The position numbers and the translations under genes are program-made. The notes under the pieces are model-generated. The model worked only from the letters and a program-made list of their open reading frames with translations. It had not been told where the DNA came from and ran no database searches. DNA of 64,000 bases from Paralcaligenes ureilyticus (GTDB lineage Bacteria > Pseudomonadota > Gammaproteobacteria > Burkholderiales > Burkholderiaceae_B): NCBI RefSeq assembly GCF_004346225.1, contig NZ_SMAJ01000004.1, positions 267,580 to 331,579 on the forward strand, given 5' to 3'. Each line of letters starts with the position of its first letter. The first letter of the stretch is position 1. This document shows positions 52,732 to 61,824 of this stretch, piece by piece.

Positions 52732-54099
52732 ATGAACCCACATCCCACATCCCATTTATCCATTCCCGAAAATCAGGCGCGTTTTCGCGAACTGGTGCAA
52801 GAAGCCTTGCGCGAGGCCCGGGCGGTTGGCGCCTCGGATGCGGCCGTCGAAGTGTCCGAAAGCTGCGGCTTGTCGGTGTCGGTGCGCAATAACGATCTTG
52901 AAACGGTCGAGCAAACCCGCGACCGGTCGCTGGACCTGACCGTTTTTGCCGGCCAGCGGCGCGGTTCGGCGTCGACGTCGGATTTTTCCGCCGCGGCGCT
53001 GCGCGAAACGGTCGAAGCGGCCTGGCACATCGCCCGCTATACGGCCGCCGATCCGGCCGCCGGCCTGCCCGAGGCCGATTTGCTGGCGCACGATTACCCC
53101 GATCTTCAGTTGCATTATCCCTGGGATATTTCCGCCGATGGCGCGGCCGAGCTGGCACTTTCGGCCGAACGCGCGGCACGTGCAACCAGCCGCCTGATCA
53201 CCAATACCGATGGCGCTTCGGTGGACACCTACGAGGGGCATTTTGTGCTGGGCAATAGCCGCGGCTTCATGGGCGGCTATCCCTATTCGCGCCACAGCGT
53301 ATCGGTGGCCCCGATTGCCGGGCGCGGCGCTCATATGCAGCGCGACTACTGGTATACGTCCGAGCGCAACCCCGCGCTGTTGGCCGATGCGCAAGCGGTG
53401 GGGCGCTATGCGGCCGAGCGCACGCTGGCCAGGATGTCGGCGCGCCGCATTAAAACGGGGCGCTTCCCGGTGCTGTTCGAAGCGCCTATTGCGCTGGGTT
53501 TGCTGGGGGCGCTGGTGCAGGCGACCAGTGGCGGCGCCTTGTACCGGAAAGCCAGTTTCCTGATGGATTCGCTCAATACCCAGGTGTTGTCCGATCATCT
53601 GGATATATCCGAAAACCCTCATGTGCCCGGGGCCATGGGCAGCACTCCTTTTGACGACGAGGGTGTGCGCACCCAGCCGCGCAAGGTCGTGTCAGGTGGC
53701 TTGTTGCAGGGTTATTTCCTGTCGAGCTACACGGCGCGAAAGCTGGGCATGCAAACCACCGGCAACGCGGGCGGTTCGCACAATCTTGGCCTGACCTCTC
53801 GCCTGACCCGGCCCGATGACGATTTTCGGGCCATGCTGAAAAAAATGCATCGAGGATTCCTGGTGACCGAACTGATCGGGCAGGGCGTGAATTATGTCAC
53901 TGGCGATTATTCCCGCGGGGCTTTCGGCTATTGGGTCGAAAACGGCGAAATCCGTCACGCGGTTCAAGAGGTCACTATCGCGGGCAACCTGGCCGAGATG
54001 TTCAAACAGATTGTTGCGATAGGCGCGGATACGAGCGTTCGCGGGTCGAAATCGACGGGCTCGATCCTGATCGAACAAATGGCCATCGCCGGGACATGA
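52732..54099 (+). CDS. pmbA: Metalloprotease PmbA (TldE)
   Basis: 455 residues. PmbA pairs with TldD to mature peptides such as microcin B17 and to degrade CcdA. As in TldE generally, the metal motif of TldD is absent. FAGQRRGSASTSDFSAAALRETVEAAW, FVLGNSRGFMGGYPYSRHSVSVAPIAG and NLGLTSRLTRPDDDF are landmarks. An SD-like GAAAGAG precedes the ATG. tldD is not in the window. Confidence 0.95.
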   Translation: MNPHPTSHLSIPENQARFRELVQEALREARAVGASDAAVEVSESCGLSVSVRNNDLETVEQTRDRSLDLTVFAGQRRGSASTSDFSAAALRETVEAAWHIARYTAADPAAGLPEADLLAHDYPDLQLHYPWDISADGAAELALSAERAARATSRLITNTDGASVDTYEGHFVLGNSRGFMGGYPYSRHSVSVAPIAGRGAHMQRDYWYTSERNPALLADAQAVGRYAAERTLARMSARRIKTGRFPVLFEAPIALGLLGALVQATSGGALYRKASFLMDSLNTQVLSDHLDISENPHVPGAMGSTPFDDEGVRTQPRKVVSGGLLQGYFLSSYTARKLGMQTTGNAGGSHNLGLTSRLTRPDDDFRAMLKKMHRGFLVTELIGQGVNYVTGDYSRGAFGYWVENGEIRHAVQEVTIAGNLAEMFKQIVAIGADTSVRGSKSTGSILIEQMAIAGT

Positions 54100-54153
54100 G
54101 ATAGCCGTTTTCCCACGCCAACCATCTGTGTGTCCACGAGGAGAGTGTCAGCA

Positions 54154-55254
54154 ATGCAGCGTCGTTCGTTCCTGAAGAAAGCGGGTTTGAGCGCGATGGC
54201 AGGGTCGGCCGCCGTTGCCGCTCCGGCGTTTGCGCAAAGCAACCCCCAAATCCATTGGAAAATGACGTCCAGCTTCACGGCTTCGCTGCCGGTGCTGTTC
54301 GGTTCGGCGCAATTATTCTGCAAAATGGTCGAAGAAGCCTCGGGCGGCAATTTTTCGATCCGCCCATATCCGGGCGGCGAGCTGGTTCCGGCGCTGGGTG
54401 TGATGGATGCCGTGGGTAATAAAACGGTCGAGTGCGGCCAGACTGCTTCGTATTACTACTATGACCAGGATCCGGCATTCTGCTTCGATACCGCCGTGCC
54501 GTTTGGCTTGAATGCGCGCCAGATGAATTCCTGGATGTTCGAGGGCAATGGCATGAAGCTCACCCGTGAAATGTTTGCTCCACGCCATATCGTCAATTTC
54601 CCCATGGGCAATACCGGCACGCAAATGGGCGGCTGGTATCGCAAGGAAATCGGCACCGTCGCCGATCTAAAGGGCCTGAAAATGCGTACGGCCGGGTTTG
54701 CGGGCGAAGTGCTTTCGCGCATGGGTGTGGTGCCTCAGCAAATCGTCGCGGGCGATATCTACCCGTCGCTTGAAAAAGGCACGCTGGATGCGGTCGAGTT
54801 CGTAGGCCCGGTCGACGATGAAAAACTGGGTTTCAACAAGGTGGCCAAATACTACTATTACCCGGGCTGGTGGGAAGGTTGCGCGCAGGTGTCGCTGTAT
54901 GTGAACGACGAAGCCTACCATGGCCTGCCCAAGCCTTATCAGGCTTTGATCGACATGGCCAGCCGCCATGCCGGCGTGCAGATGCTGGCCAATTATGATG
55001 CCAACAATCCGGCCGCCCTGCGCCGCCTGGTCGCCGGTGGCGCCGTGCTCAAGGCCTTCCCGCGTGAAGTCATGGACGCCGCCTACTCGGCGGCCCATGC
55101 CGTGTATGCCGAGTTTTCCGCCAAAAACCCCTTGTTCAAGAAAATGCACGATAGCTATATGGGCTTTCGCGACAATGTGGTGCCATGGTTTCGCGTCGCG
55201 GAAGGCTCTTTTGACAATTACATGGGCATTGTTCTGGCGAGCCGCAAGAAGTAA
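54154..55254 (+). CDS. TRAP transporter substrate-binding protein (DctP family), Tat signal
   Basis: 366 residues. MQRRSFLKKAGLSAMAGSAA followed by APAFA is a clear twin-arginine signal with likely cleavage after AFA. The mature part has the DctP family pattern: FGSAQLFCKMVEEASGGNFSIRPYPGGELVPALGVMDAV, LKGLKMRTAGFAGEVLSRMG and GTLDAVEFVGPVDDEKLGFN. These proteins bind organic acids for sodium-driven uptake through DctQ/DctM. No permease gene is near, so this is an orphan that must share one from elsewhere. ATG 54154 follows GAGAG; pmbA ends 54 bases upstream. Confidence 0.93.
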   Translation: MQRRSFLKKAGLSAMAGSAAVAAPAFAQSNPQIHWKMTSSFTASLPVLFGSAQLFCKMVEEASGGNFSIRPYPGGELVPALGVMDAVGNKTVECGQTASYYYYDQDPAFCFDTAVPFGLNARQMNSWMFEGNGMKLTREMFAPRHIVNFPMGNTGTQMGGWYRKEIGTVADLKGLKMRTAGFAGEVLSRMGVVPQQIVAGDIYPSLEKGTLDAVEFVGPVDDEKLGFNKVAKYYYYPGWWEGCAQVSLYVNDEAYHGLPKPYQALIDMASRHAGVQMLANYDANNPAALRRLVAGGAVLKAFPREVMDAAYSAAHAVYAEFSAKNPLFKKMHDSYMGFRDNVVPWFRVAEGSFDNYMGIVLASRKK

Positions 55255-55289
55255 GGTCCGGACCTAGGTTTGAGGCCCTACGGGCAACG

Positions 55290-55318
55290 CTGTTGTTTTC
55301 AGGCGCTTATGTTATGAT
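55290..55318 (+). promoter_or_regulatory. Candidate promoter for rplM-rpsI
   Basis: An extended -10 element TGTTATGATA (core TATGAT at 55313-55318) lies in the 216-bp gap before rplM; the -35 (CTGTTG at 55290-55295, 17-base spacing) is weak. About 150 bases of leader would follow, with no clear recognised regulatory fold. Confidence 0.5.
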
Positions 55319-55470
55319 AGTCAGCTTTCCTTACTGTTTGTTTGCACGGGCGAAGTACAACGCTTAGGCGATCCATGACTTCAAGCATGGGGTGTAAGGG
55401 GAAAAAGCGAAAGCAACGCCGGGGTTGATATCAGCGCCCGGCGATCGACTTACTATTATTAGGAACCATC

Positions 55471-55899
55471 ATGAAGACCTTTGTGGCCAAGCCGCATGAA
55501 GTCAAACGTGACTGGTACGTGATTGACGCCCGCGGCAAGGTCCTCGGTCGTGTGGCCAGCGAAGTCGCACGTCGTTTGCGCGGCAAGCACAAGCCAGAAT
55601 TCACGCCCCACGTTGACACCGGCGATTACATCGTCATTATCAATGCTGCCGATGTCGTTGTTACCGGCAACAAGTCGCAAGACAAAAAGTACTATCGGCA
55701 TTCGACCTATCCAGGCGGCATCTCCGAGACCACCTTCGAGAAAATGCAACAGCGTTTTCCTGGTCGCGCAATCCAGAAAGCGGTCAAAGGCATGTTGCCC
55801 AAAGGCCCTCTTGGTTACGCCATGATCAAGAAGCTCAAGGTTTACGCAGGCGCAGAGCATCCTCATTCTGCTCAGCAGCCCAAACCGCTGGAATTCTAA
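55471..55899 (+). CDS. rplM: Ribosomal protein L13
   Basis: 142 residues, the standard length. [58 protein letters not shown] is the L13 core, and [25 protein letters not shown] and [13 protein letters not shown] are the conserved ends. It is a large-subunit protein that is an early assembly factor for 23S rRNA. ATG 55471 follows AGGAAC. It forms the usual two-gene operon with rpsI. Confidence 0.98.
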   Translation: MKTFVAKPHEVKRDWYVIDARGKVLGRVASEVARRLRGKHKPEFTPHVDTGDYIVIINAADVVVTGNKSQDKKYYRHSTYPGGISETTFEKMQQRFPGRAIQKAVKGMLPKGPLGYAMIKKLKVYAGAEHPHSAQQPKPLEF

Positions 55900-55908
55900 G
55901 GATAGATC

Positions 55909-56301
55909 ATGATCGGTAACTGGAATTATGGAACTGGCCGCCGCAAAACTTCGGTGGCTCGCGTGTTCCTCAAAAAAGGGTCGGGCAAGATTGTTGTCAA
56001 CGGCAAGCCTGTTGATGAATATTTTGCTCGTGAAACGGGCCGCATGGTCGTACGTCAGCCGCTTGAACTGACAGGCCATCTGGAATCGTTCGATTTTCAC
56101 ATCAATGTGCATGGCGGCGGCGAAAGCGGCCAGGCCGGCGCAGTGCGTCACGGCATTACCCGTGCGCTGATCGATTACGACGAAACGCTTAAGTCTTCGC
56201 TCAAGCAAGCAGGGCTGGTGACGCGCGATGCGCGTGAAGTAGAACGTAAGAAAGTCGGCTTCCACAAAGCGCGACGCCGCAAGCAGTTCAGCAAACGCTA
56301 A
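55909..56301 (+). CDS. rpsI: Ribosomal protein S9
   Basis: 130 residues. [33 protein letters not shown] begins the protein and the C-terminal tail [16 protein letters not shown], rich in Lys/Arg and ending KR, reaches the P-site tRNA in the ribosome. It starts 9 bases after rplM and is followed by a strong terminator. Confidence 0.98.
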   Translation: MIGNWNYGTGRRKTSVARVFLKKGSGKIVVNGKPVDEYFARETGRMVVRQPLELTGHLESFDFHINVHGGGESGQAGAVRHGITRALIDYDETLKSSLKQAGLVTRDAREVERKKVGFHKARRRKQFSKR

Positions 56302-56333
56302 TGCTTTACGGGCTGCTTGCAGCCTGGCGCAAC

Positions 56334-56363
56334 AAAAAGCCCTGGCGTTTGCCGGGGCTTTTT
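56334..56363 (+). terminator. Rho-independent terminator of rplM-rpsI
   Basis: AAAAAGCCCTGGC pairs with GCCGGGGCTTTTT around a GTTT loop with a five-T tail. It is bidirectional in form but placed 32 bases after rpsI. Confidence 0.88.
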
Positions 56364-56365
56364 CA

Positions 56366-56541
56366 TGGATGACAGGCACAAGGCCTTTCACGACATGATT
56401 CACGGGTGCGTATTTGCGTCGATGGCAGCCACAAGGGCTGCCGCTACATGAGACGCGGCTACGTATTTGTAGCGGCACCCCCTGTGGGTACCAAAGTGAG
56501 CCGCAGGTACGTTTTGTAGCGGCACCCCTTGTGGGTGCCAT
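56366..56541. repeat. REP cluster before argC (56422 -, 56469 +, 56516 +, one decayed)
   Basis: 56422-56447 has stem GGCAGCC/GGCTGCC. 56469-56493 is a slightly decayed copy and 56516-56541 a complete copy of stem GGCACCC/GGGTGCC. At 56366-56392 a decayed copy of the rare version GACAGGC survives with ACAAG. The first two form a head-to-head BIME. Confidence 0.87.
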
Positions 56542-56664
56542 TTGCGACGGGCACGGACGCCCGCTTGTGGCGAAAATTATCCTGGCGCGGCCGCGAACGG
56601 TGCGCGTATGTGGATGCTTTGTTGCATAATTGAAGTTCAAAAATCATTTTCTGGAAAATTCATC

Positions 56665-57729
56665 ATGACTGCGGCGGTAGCTTCTCGGATCAAGGTTGGG
56701 ATTGTGGGTGGCACGGGTTACACGGGCGTGGAATTGTTGCGCCTTTTGTCCGAGCACCCGCAGGTCGAACTTACGGCGATCACCTCGCGCAAAGAAGACG
56801 GCATGCCGGTGGCCGATATGTTCCCCAATTTGCGGGGCCGGGTGGCCCTGCGCTTCCAGACGCCCGATGCCGCGGCGTTGCACGACTGCGATGTCGTGTT
56901 TTTTGCGACCCCGCATGGGGTTGCCATGAGCCAGGCTGAAGAGCTGCTCGGGCATGGCGTGCGCATTATCGACCTGGCGGCCGACTTCCGCTTGCAGGAC
57001 ACCCGGGTGTTCCAGGACTGGTACAAGATGCCGCATGCCTGCCCGGCGATCCTTGCGCAGTCGGTATACGGCCTGGTCGAGCTGAATCGCGCCAAAATTG
57101 CGCAGGCAAAAGTGATCGGCAATCCGGGTTGCTATCCCACTACCGTTATTCTGGGCCTGGCTCCACTCATCGAAGGCGGCAAGCGCCTGGTTGACGCCTC
57201 GCATATTATTGCCGACTGCAAGTCGGGCACGTCGGGCGCCGGCCGCAAGGCCGAGGTCAGCACTTTGTATTCCGAGGCGGGCGACAATTTCAAGGCCTAC
57301 GCGGTCAAGGGGCATCGCCACCATCCTGAAATTACCGAGCAGCTCAACATCCTGGCGGGAGGGCCGGTGGGGGTTACATTCGTGCCCCATCTGGTGCCCA
57401 TGGTGCGGGGCATGTTTTCTACGCTCTACGCGCGCATTTTGCCCGAGGCGCTCGATACCGACTTTCAGGCTTTGTTCGAGCAGCGTTACGCCAACGAGGC
57501 CTTCGTCGATGTCATGCCCGCGGGCAGTCTGCCCGAGACGCGTTCGGTGCGCGCCTCGAATTATCTGCGCATTGCCGTGCACCGGCCCGAAGGCGGCGAC
57601 CAGTTGGTGATACTGGTGACTCAAGACAATCTGGTCAAAGGGGCGTCGGGTCAGGCGGTTCAAAACATGAACCTCATGTTTGGCCTGCCCGAAGATATGG
57701 GCCTGACGCATCTGGCCGTATTGCCTTAA
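56665..57729 (+). CDS. argC: N-acetyl-gamma-glutamyl-phosphate reductase
   Basis: 354 residues. It reduces N-acetyl-glutamyl-phosphate to the semialdehyde in arginine synthesis. The NADP motif [18 protein letters not shown] is at the N-terminus, the catalytic Cys sits in [19 protein letters not shown] (about residue 155), and [24 protein letters not shown] and [17 protein letters not shown] are conserved. ATG 56665 begins just before the motif. Other arg genes are not nearby. Confidence 0.97.
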   Translation: MTAAVASRIKVGIVGGTGYTGVELLRLLSEHPQVELTAITSRKEDGMPVADMFPNLRGRVALRFQTPDAAALHDCDVVFFATPHGVAMSQAEELLGHGVRIIDLAADFRLQDTRVFQDWYKMPHACPAILAQSVYGLVELNRAKIAQAKVIGNPGCYPTTVILGLAPLIEGGKRLVDASHIIADCKSGTSGAGRKAEVSTLYSEAGDNFKAYAVKGHRHHPEITEQLNILAGGPVGVTFVPHLVPMVRGMFSTLYARILPEALDTDFQALFEQRYANEAFVDVMPAGSLPETRSVRASNYLRIAVHRPEGGDQLVILVTQDNLVKGASGQAVQNMNLMFGLPEDMGLTHLAVLP

Positions 57730-57783
57730 CACCTGCTTACCGCGCCGCGCGGAACTTGCGCGGTGCCGGAGGGTCTGTATTTC

Positions 57784-58521
57784 ATGAATGATATTCATGC
57801 GGTCGGATCAAAAGCGGCGGCGCTGGGCAGGCCGACGACGGGCCGGTGGAAAAACAGGCTGGGACTCTTCCTGGCTCTTGTCATCGGCGTGGCTGTGGGG
57901 CGCTACGTCTTGCACGACCAGGCCGAGGGGCAGTTGGCCCAGTTTAAGGCGCAGTTTGAACAGGCCGTGACGCAGGGGCAGACCGACCTGAGTGCGGCGC
58001 AGGCCAAGGCGGACCTTCTGAGCGGCCAGTTGGCTGTTGAGAAAAGCACGCGCACGGGTCTGGAGGCGACGCTGCAAAAGACGCAGGACGATCTGGCCCG
58101 GGCGCGCGATCAGTTGGCGTTTTACGATCAGTTGTTGCCCGTCGGCCCCAAGGGGACGATAAGCGTGCGTGCTTTCGAGGTGCGTTTGCAGGGCGCCACC
58201 TTGCGTTATCGGGTGTTGCTGATGCGTAATACGTCGGGCGACGCCCCATTCCGTGGTCAGATGCAGTTTATGGCGACAGGCGTGCTGCGTGGCAAGCCGG
58301 TTCAAATAAGGCTTGAGCCGGCACAGGCCGACGCCGCACATGCGTCAGCGGGCAAGTCCGCCGCCGAGGGTGAATTTGCGCTGAAATTCGACGAGTTTGC
58401 ACGCAGCCAGGGCTTGCTGGCCTTGCCCGATGGCTTTGTACCCGAGACTGTCACGCTGAGCATTTTAGAGGGCAAGACGTTGCGCGCATCCAGCAGCGCC
58501 AAAGTGGCGCCTGCCGATTAA
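57784..58521 (+). CDS. Single-pass membrane protein with coiled coil, DUF6776-like
   Basis: 245 residues. One membrane segment ([18 protein letters not shown], about residues 26-44), a coiled-coil stretch of about 75 residues with many Gln/Ala/Leu ([18 protein letters not shown] to [18 protein letters not shown]), then a folded C-terminal domain ([24 protein letters not shown]). The pattern matches betaproteobacterial proteins listed as DUF6776, often next to argC and erpA; function unknown. ATG 57784 has GGAGGG upstream. Confidence 0.85.
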   Translation: MNDIHAVGSKAAALGRPTTGRWKNRLGLFLALVIGVAVGRYVLHDQAEGQLAQFKAQFEQAVTQGQTDLSAAQAKADLLSGQLAVEKSTRTGLEATLQKTQDDLARARDQLAFYDQLLPVGPKGTISVRAFEVRLQGATLRYRVLLMRNTSGDAPFRGQMQFMATGVLRGKPVQIRLEPAQADAAHASAGKSAAEGEFALKFDEFARSQGLLALPDGFVPETVTLSILEGKTLRASSSAKVAPAD

Positions 58522-58576
58522 TTCAGCGCGCTTGTGTTATCGTTGTAATAGCTTTCCGCTTGTTTTGGAGTCTCAA

Positions 58577-58945
58577 ATGAATACCCTGACTGAATCTGTC
58601 GATCTACAAGCACCGCCGACTCCGATTTTGTTTACCGATGCAGCTGCGGCCAAGGTTAAAGACCTGCTGGTTGAAGAAGGCAACCCCGAGCTCAAATTGC
58701 GCGTATTTGTGCAGGGAGGCGGGTGCTCCGGCTTTCAATACGGCTTCACATTCGATGAGACCGTGAACGACGACGACACGACCATCGATAAGGAAGGTGT
58801 GCAGTTGCTGGTCGATCCCATGAGCTTCCAGTACCTGGTAGGCGCCGAGATCGACTACAAAGACGATATTGAAGGGTCCCAGTTCGTTATCCGCAATCCG
58901 AACGCCAATTCAACCTGCGGCTGCGGGTCTTCGTTTTCGGCGTAA
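58577..58945 (+). CDS. erpA: Iron-sulphur cluster insertion protein ErpA
   Basis: 122 residues. The A-type carrier motif has [15 protein letters not shown] with the first Cys and [12 protein letters not shown] with the C-terminal Cys pair that hold the cluster for transfer to apoproteins. ATG 58577 follows GGAG; the longer frame is not supported. It is 55 bases after the DUF6776 gene. Confidence 0.97.
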   Translation: MNTLTESVDLQAPPTPILFTDAAAAKVKDLLVEEGNPELKLRVFVQGGGCSGFQYGFTFDETVNDDDTTIDKEGVQLLVDPMSFQYLVGAEIDYKDDIEGSQFVIRNPNANSTCGCGSSFSA

Positions 58946-58958
58946 ATTCTCGGTGAAA

Positions 58959-59030
58959 ATGGCACCCACAAGGGGTGCCGCTACATTATTCACCGGTAGC
59001 GTTTGTAGCGGCAGCCCTTGTGGCTGCCAT
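58959..59030. repeat. BIME: REP pair between erpA and anmK (58959 -, 59005 +)
   Basis: 58959-58984 has stem GGCACCC/GGGTGCC; 59005-59030 has stem GGCAGCC/GGCTGCC. They are head-to-head across ATTATTCACCGGTAGCGTTT, between the convergent genes. Confidence 0.9.
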
Positions 59031-59055
59031 TTTATTTTATATACCGGCACCCCAT

Positions 59056-60165
59056 CTACACCGGGTACCGGCACCCCAGAATATTGGGATGGCTGGCGCC
59101 GGTGACCTCCGGCAATCCTGCCGGATAGGCTTGGTCGTGGGCTTGCGCCAGCCACGCAAAGGCCAGCGCCTCTACCAGTTGTACCGGAACACCCATACGG
59201 TCGGTTCGGTACACGGGTCGCGCCAATAGCTGCTCCAGCTCGTGCACCAGCCCCAGGTTCAGGGCGCCCCCTCCACACACCAGAACTTCGCGCGTTGCGG
59301 GCGCATGGCGTTCGATGGCTTGCGCAATGCTGTGGACCGTCAGGCTTTGCAGGGTGGCCTGCACATCGCGATCGGCGATATTCTCGGCCCTGAACGGCGC
59401 CAGGCCCCGTTCGAGCCAGGCACGGTTAAAGAGGTCGCGGCCGGTTGACTTGGGCGGCGGCAGGTCGAACCAGGGCTCCTGGCGCAGTAGGGCTTCGAGC
59501 AAGGCCGGGTGAGTCTGGCCGCCGGCGGCCCATTGCCCATTGGTGTCGTAGGCCTGTCTGGTTTTTTCCTGGCACCAGGTATCGAGCAAAACATTGGCGG
59601 GGCCGGTATCGAAGCCGCGCACCGGCTCGCCCGGATGCAGCACGGTTACATTGGCGATGCCGCCCAGATTCAGAATGGCGCGCGGCTGGTAGCTGCTGAA
59701 AACGGCCTGATGAAATGCCGGAACCAGCGGCGCGCCTTGCCCGCCCGCCGCCACGTCGCGCGTACGGAAATCGGCGATGACGGCAATACGGCTAAGTTCG
59801 ACGAGTAGTGCGGGAGCATTGATTTGCAGGGTATAGCCCGCCGCCGGGTCGTGTCTGACGGTTTGCCCGTGCGCACCTATGGCCTGCACGTCGCCGGCGC
59901 GCGTTTGGCCCCGTTCAAGCAGGGCGTGCACGGCTTGCGCGTAAAGCCGCGCCAGCGCGTTGCCCGCCAGGGCCGCTCGCGTCAGCTCGTTGGGGCCGCT
60001 TCGGTTCAGAGCCAGAAACTCTTGACGCAAGGATTCAGGCATGGGCAGCGAGATGTGTGCACGAATTTGCGGATGACCCGGGCGGCTGAGATCGGCCAGC
60101 ACGCCATCGACCCCGTCGGTGCTGGTGCCCGACATCAGCCCTATGTACAAAGAGTGAGAGACCAT
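59056..60165 (-). CDS. anmK: Anhydro-N-acetylmuramic acid kinase
   Basis: 369 residues. It phosphorylates and hydrolyses anhydro-MurNAc in cell-wall recycling, giving MurNAc-6-phosphate. LYIGLMSGTSTDGVDGVLADL is the N-terminal phosphate motif, GAHGQTVRHDP the catalytic region, and VTVLHPGEPVRGFDTGPANVLLDTWC and VLVCGGGALNLGLVHEL later landmarks. It fits with mpl in the same window as a second murein-recycling gene. The M23 peptidase gene is 48 bases upstream on the same strand. Confidence 0.96.
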   Translation of the reverse strand: MVSHSLYIGLMSGTSTDGVDGVLADLSRPGHPQIRAHISLPMPESLRQEFLALNRSGPNELTRAALAGNALARLYAQAVHALLERGQTRAGDVQAIGAHGQTVRHDPAAGYTLQINAPALLVELSRIAVIADFRTRDVAAGGQGAPLVPAFHQAVFSSYQPRAILNLGGIANVTVLHPGEPVRGFDTGPANVLLDTWCQEKTRQAYDTNGQWAAGGQTHPALLEALLRQEPWFDLPPPKSTGRDLFNRAWLERGLAPFRAENIADRDVQATLQSLTVHSIAQAIERHAPATREVLVCGGGALNLGLVHELEQLLARPVYRTDRMGVPVQLVEALAFAWLAQAHDQAYPAGLPEVTGASHPNILGCRYPV

Positions 60166-60213
60166 TGGCGGGCTCCTCGCTTGAATGGATAGCGTTTCGT
60201 CGAAGCGGCTGCT

Positions 60214-61596
60214 TCAGCGCTGGGCGATCTGGATGCGTTGGCTCTGCAGGTCGGCCAGTAAGTGTATCTGTTCTTTATAGCCGGCCGCTGCGCGTTCAAA
60301 GGTTGCGCGTTCAGGGCCTTCGAGGGTATGAGCCATGGGCAGACTGGCCGACAGTGGGTCGACCGGGTGATTATCGATGCGGAATTCGTAATGCAGATGC
60401 GGGCCGGTGGCCCAGCCGGTCATTCCTACATAGCCTATAAGCTCGCCCTGTGTGACGTGCTCGCCGCGTTTCAAGCCCGCCGCAAACCGGCTTTGATGGG
60501 CATATAGAGTGGAGTAGTGTTGATCGTGCCGGATGATGATGACGTTGCCATAGCCGTTTTGTTGGCCGATGAATTCCACGGTGCCGTCCGAGGTAGAGTG
60601 GATGGGGGTGCCGCTGGGCGCAGCGTAGTCCACTCCCATGTGGCCGGTCCAGGTGCGGTGCAGCGGGTGCATGCGCATGCCGAAGGTAGAGCTGATGCGT
60701 GTAAATTTAAGCGCCGTGCGCAAAAAAGCGCCTTTCAGGCTATGCCCGCTGAAATCGTAGTAGCCCCCTGGGCCCTGAGCGGGATCGAACCAGACGGCTT
60801 CGTAGTCGTGGGTCCGGTTGATGAAGTCCAGCGCCAGTATGCGGCCCGTGCCAACCTCTGCGCCGTCGTGCGAATACGCCTCGTAGACAATGCGAAAGCG
60901 ATCGCCGCGGCGGAGATCTTGCATGAAGTCGATTTTGCTGCCCAGGATATCGGTCATCTGCAGGGTGATGGCGTCGGGCACTCCGGCGGCATCGGTAGCG
61001 CCGAATAACGAACTGGTGATAATCCCTTCGGCCATTCTGATTTGCCGATCGGCCGCGGTGCTGCGTTCAGCGGCGATAAACCTGCCCGCGCCGGCCGGTT
61101 TGATTTCCAGCCATCGGGACACATAGCGGTCGCCTTCATGGGTGCCGGGCGTGTGGTTGTAGCGCAGCCAGACCAGATCCCCTTTCTGGTCGAGCGCGGC
61201 CTGCAGGGTGCGCCCGGGTTGCAGCTTGTAGATGGCGCGCGCGTTTTTGTCGTGCGCGAGGAATTGTTGCAATTCAGGCTCTTGTATATGCAGGCGTTGC
61301 AGCAGGGCCGACAAGGTGTCGCCCGCGCGGATTTGGGTTTCGCTGATGAAAGGCTGGTCAAAGCCGCCGGCCGGGGCCGGAAATGGCGTGGGCAAGGCAA
61401 TGTTTTGCCGCGCGGCATGGATCAGCGGCAGTTCGGTTACGGTGTCATTTGGGCTGACCACGGCCAGCGCTGCGGCGGCGAGGAATAGTCCCAGAGCCAC
61501 AAAAACCAGGCCATTTCTAAGGTAAACAGGGGTGCGAAGGTGGGCAGGGTGCGTGCCTGCACGGAATGAAGGGTTTTGGGTCCCTTTTATAAACAT
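60214..61596 (-). CDS. M23-family peptidoglycan metalloendopeptidase
   Basis: 460 residues. An N-terminal membrane anchor (GLVFVALGLFLAAAALAVV) is followed by a LysM/OapA-like stretch (IRAGDTLSALLQRLHIQEPELQQFL) and the C-terminal M23 domain. Its zinc ligands lie in GHMGVDYAAPSGTPIHSTSDG (His, Asp) and HLHYEFRIDNH (His-x-His). Cuts cross-bridges in murein, in the periplasm. It precedes anmK, so the two may be co-expressed. The start 61596 has no strong ribosome site but gives a sensible N-terminus. Confidence 0.93.
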   Translation of the reverse strand: MFIKGTQNPSFRAGTHPAHLRTPVYLRNGLVFVALGLFLAAAALAVVSPNDTVTELPLIHAARQNIALPTPFPAPAGGFDQPFISETQIRAGDTLSALLQRLHIQEPELQQFLAHDKNARAIYKLQPGRTLQAALDQKGDLVWLRYNHTPGTHEGDRYVSRWLEIKPAGAGRFIAAERSTAADRQIRMAEGIITSSLFGATDAAGVPDAITLQMTDILGSKIDFMQDLRRGDRFRIVYEAYSHDGAEVGTGRILALDFINRTHDYEAVWFDPAQGPGGYYDFSGHSLKGAFLRTALKFTRISSTFGMRMHPLHRTWTGHMGVDYAAPSGTPIHSTSDGTVEFIGQQNGYGNVIIIRHDQHYSTLYAHQSRFAAGLKRGEHVTQGELIGYVGMTGWATGPHLHYEFRIDNHPVDPLSASLPMAHTLEGPERATFERAAAGYKEQIHLLADLQSQRIQIAQR

Positions 61597-61754
61597 AAAG
61601 CTAAAACCTGGTAAACGCGTTTCGACGAGAGGGCTCGAAGGAGGCTAACGCTTGTGCATGGGTGCCCGCGGGTTTGTCCAACAGGCACTTTGATAAGATG
61701 GCGGTGCGAAGCGGCGAGATGCCGGCCCTGTTTGCGTGCAGGGATTCCGTTCGC

Positions 61755-61798
61755 ACGTTATCCTAACGTACTCAACTCGAATTTTCGAGTAATTTTTT
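61755..61798 (+). promoter_or_regulatory. Paired hairpins and T-run in the tyrS leader
   Basis: ACGTTA/TAACGT (61755-61769) and ACTCGA/TCGAGT (61775-61790) are followed by AATTTTTTG, 27 bases before tyrS. The second hairpin with its T-run looks like a small intrinsic terminator, so it could be an attenuator or end of an upstream transcript. No T-box features were recognised. Confidence 0.45.
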
Positions 61799-61824
61799 GT
61801 TATTTTCTACTAATACGGTTTGTT

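Noticed and set aside
55319..55470. Ribosomal-protein leader riboswitch before rplM
   Set aside because: The leader has some stem potential, but I could not match it to a known L13 autoregulatory fold, so only a promoter is listed.
8802..59030. REP clusters as a CRISPR array
   Set aside because: Repeats alternate in orientation, have irregular spacing and linkers that are themselves conserved, and no cas genes occur in the window.
60165..60214. Small separate gene between the M23 peptidase and anmK
   Set aside because: Only 48 bases, with no start and stop pair of useful length; a purine-rich GAGGAG near the anmK start is its ribosome site.
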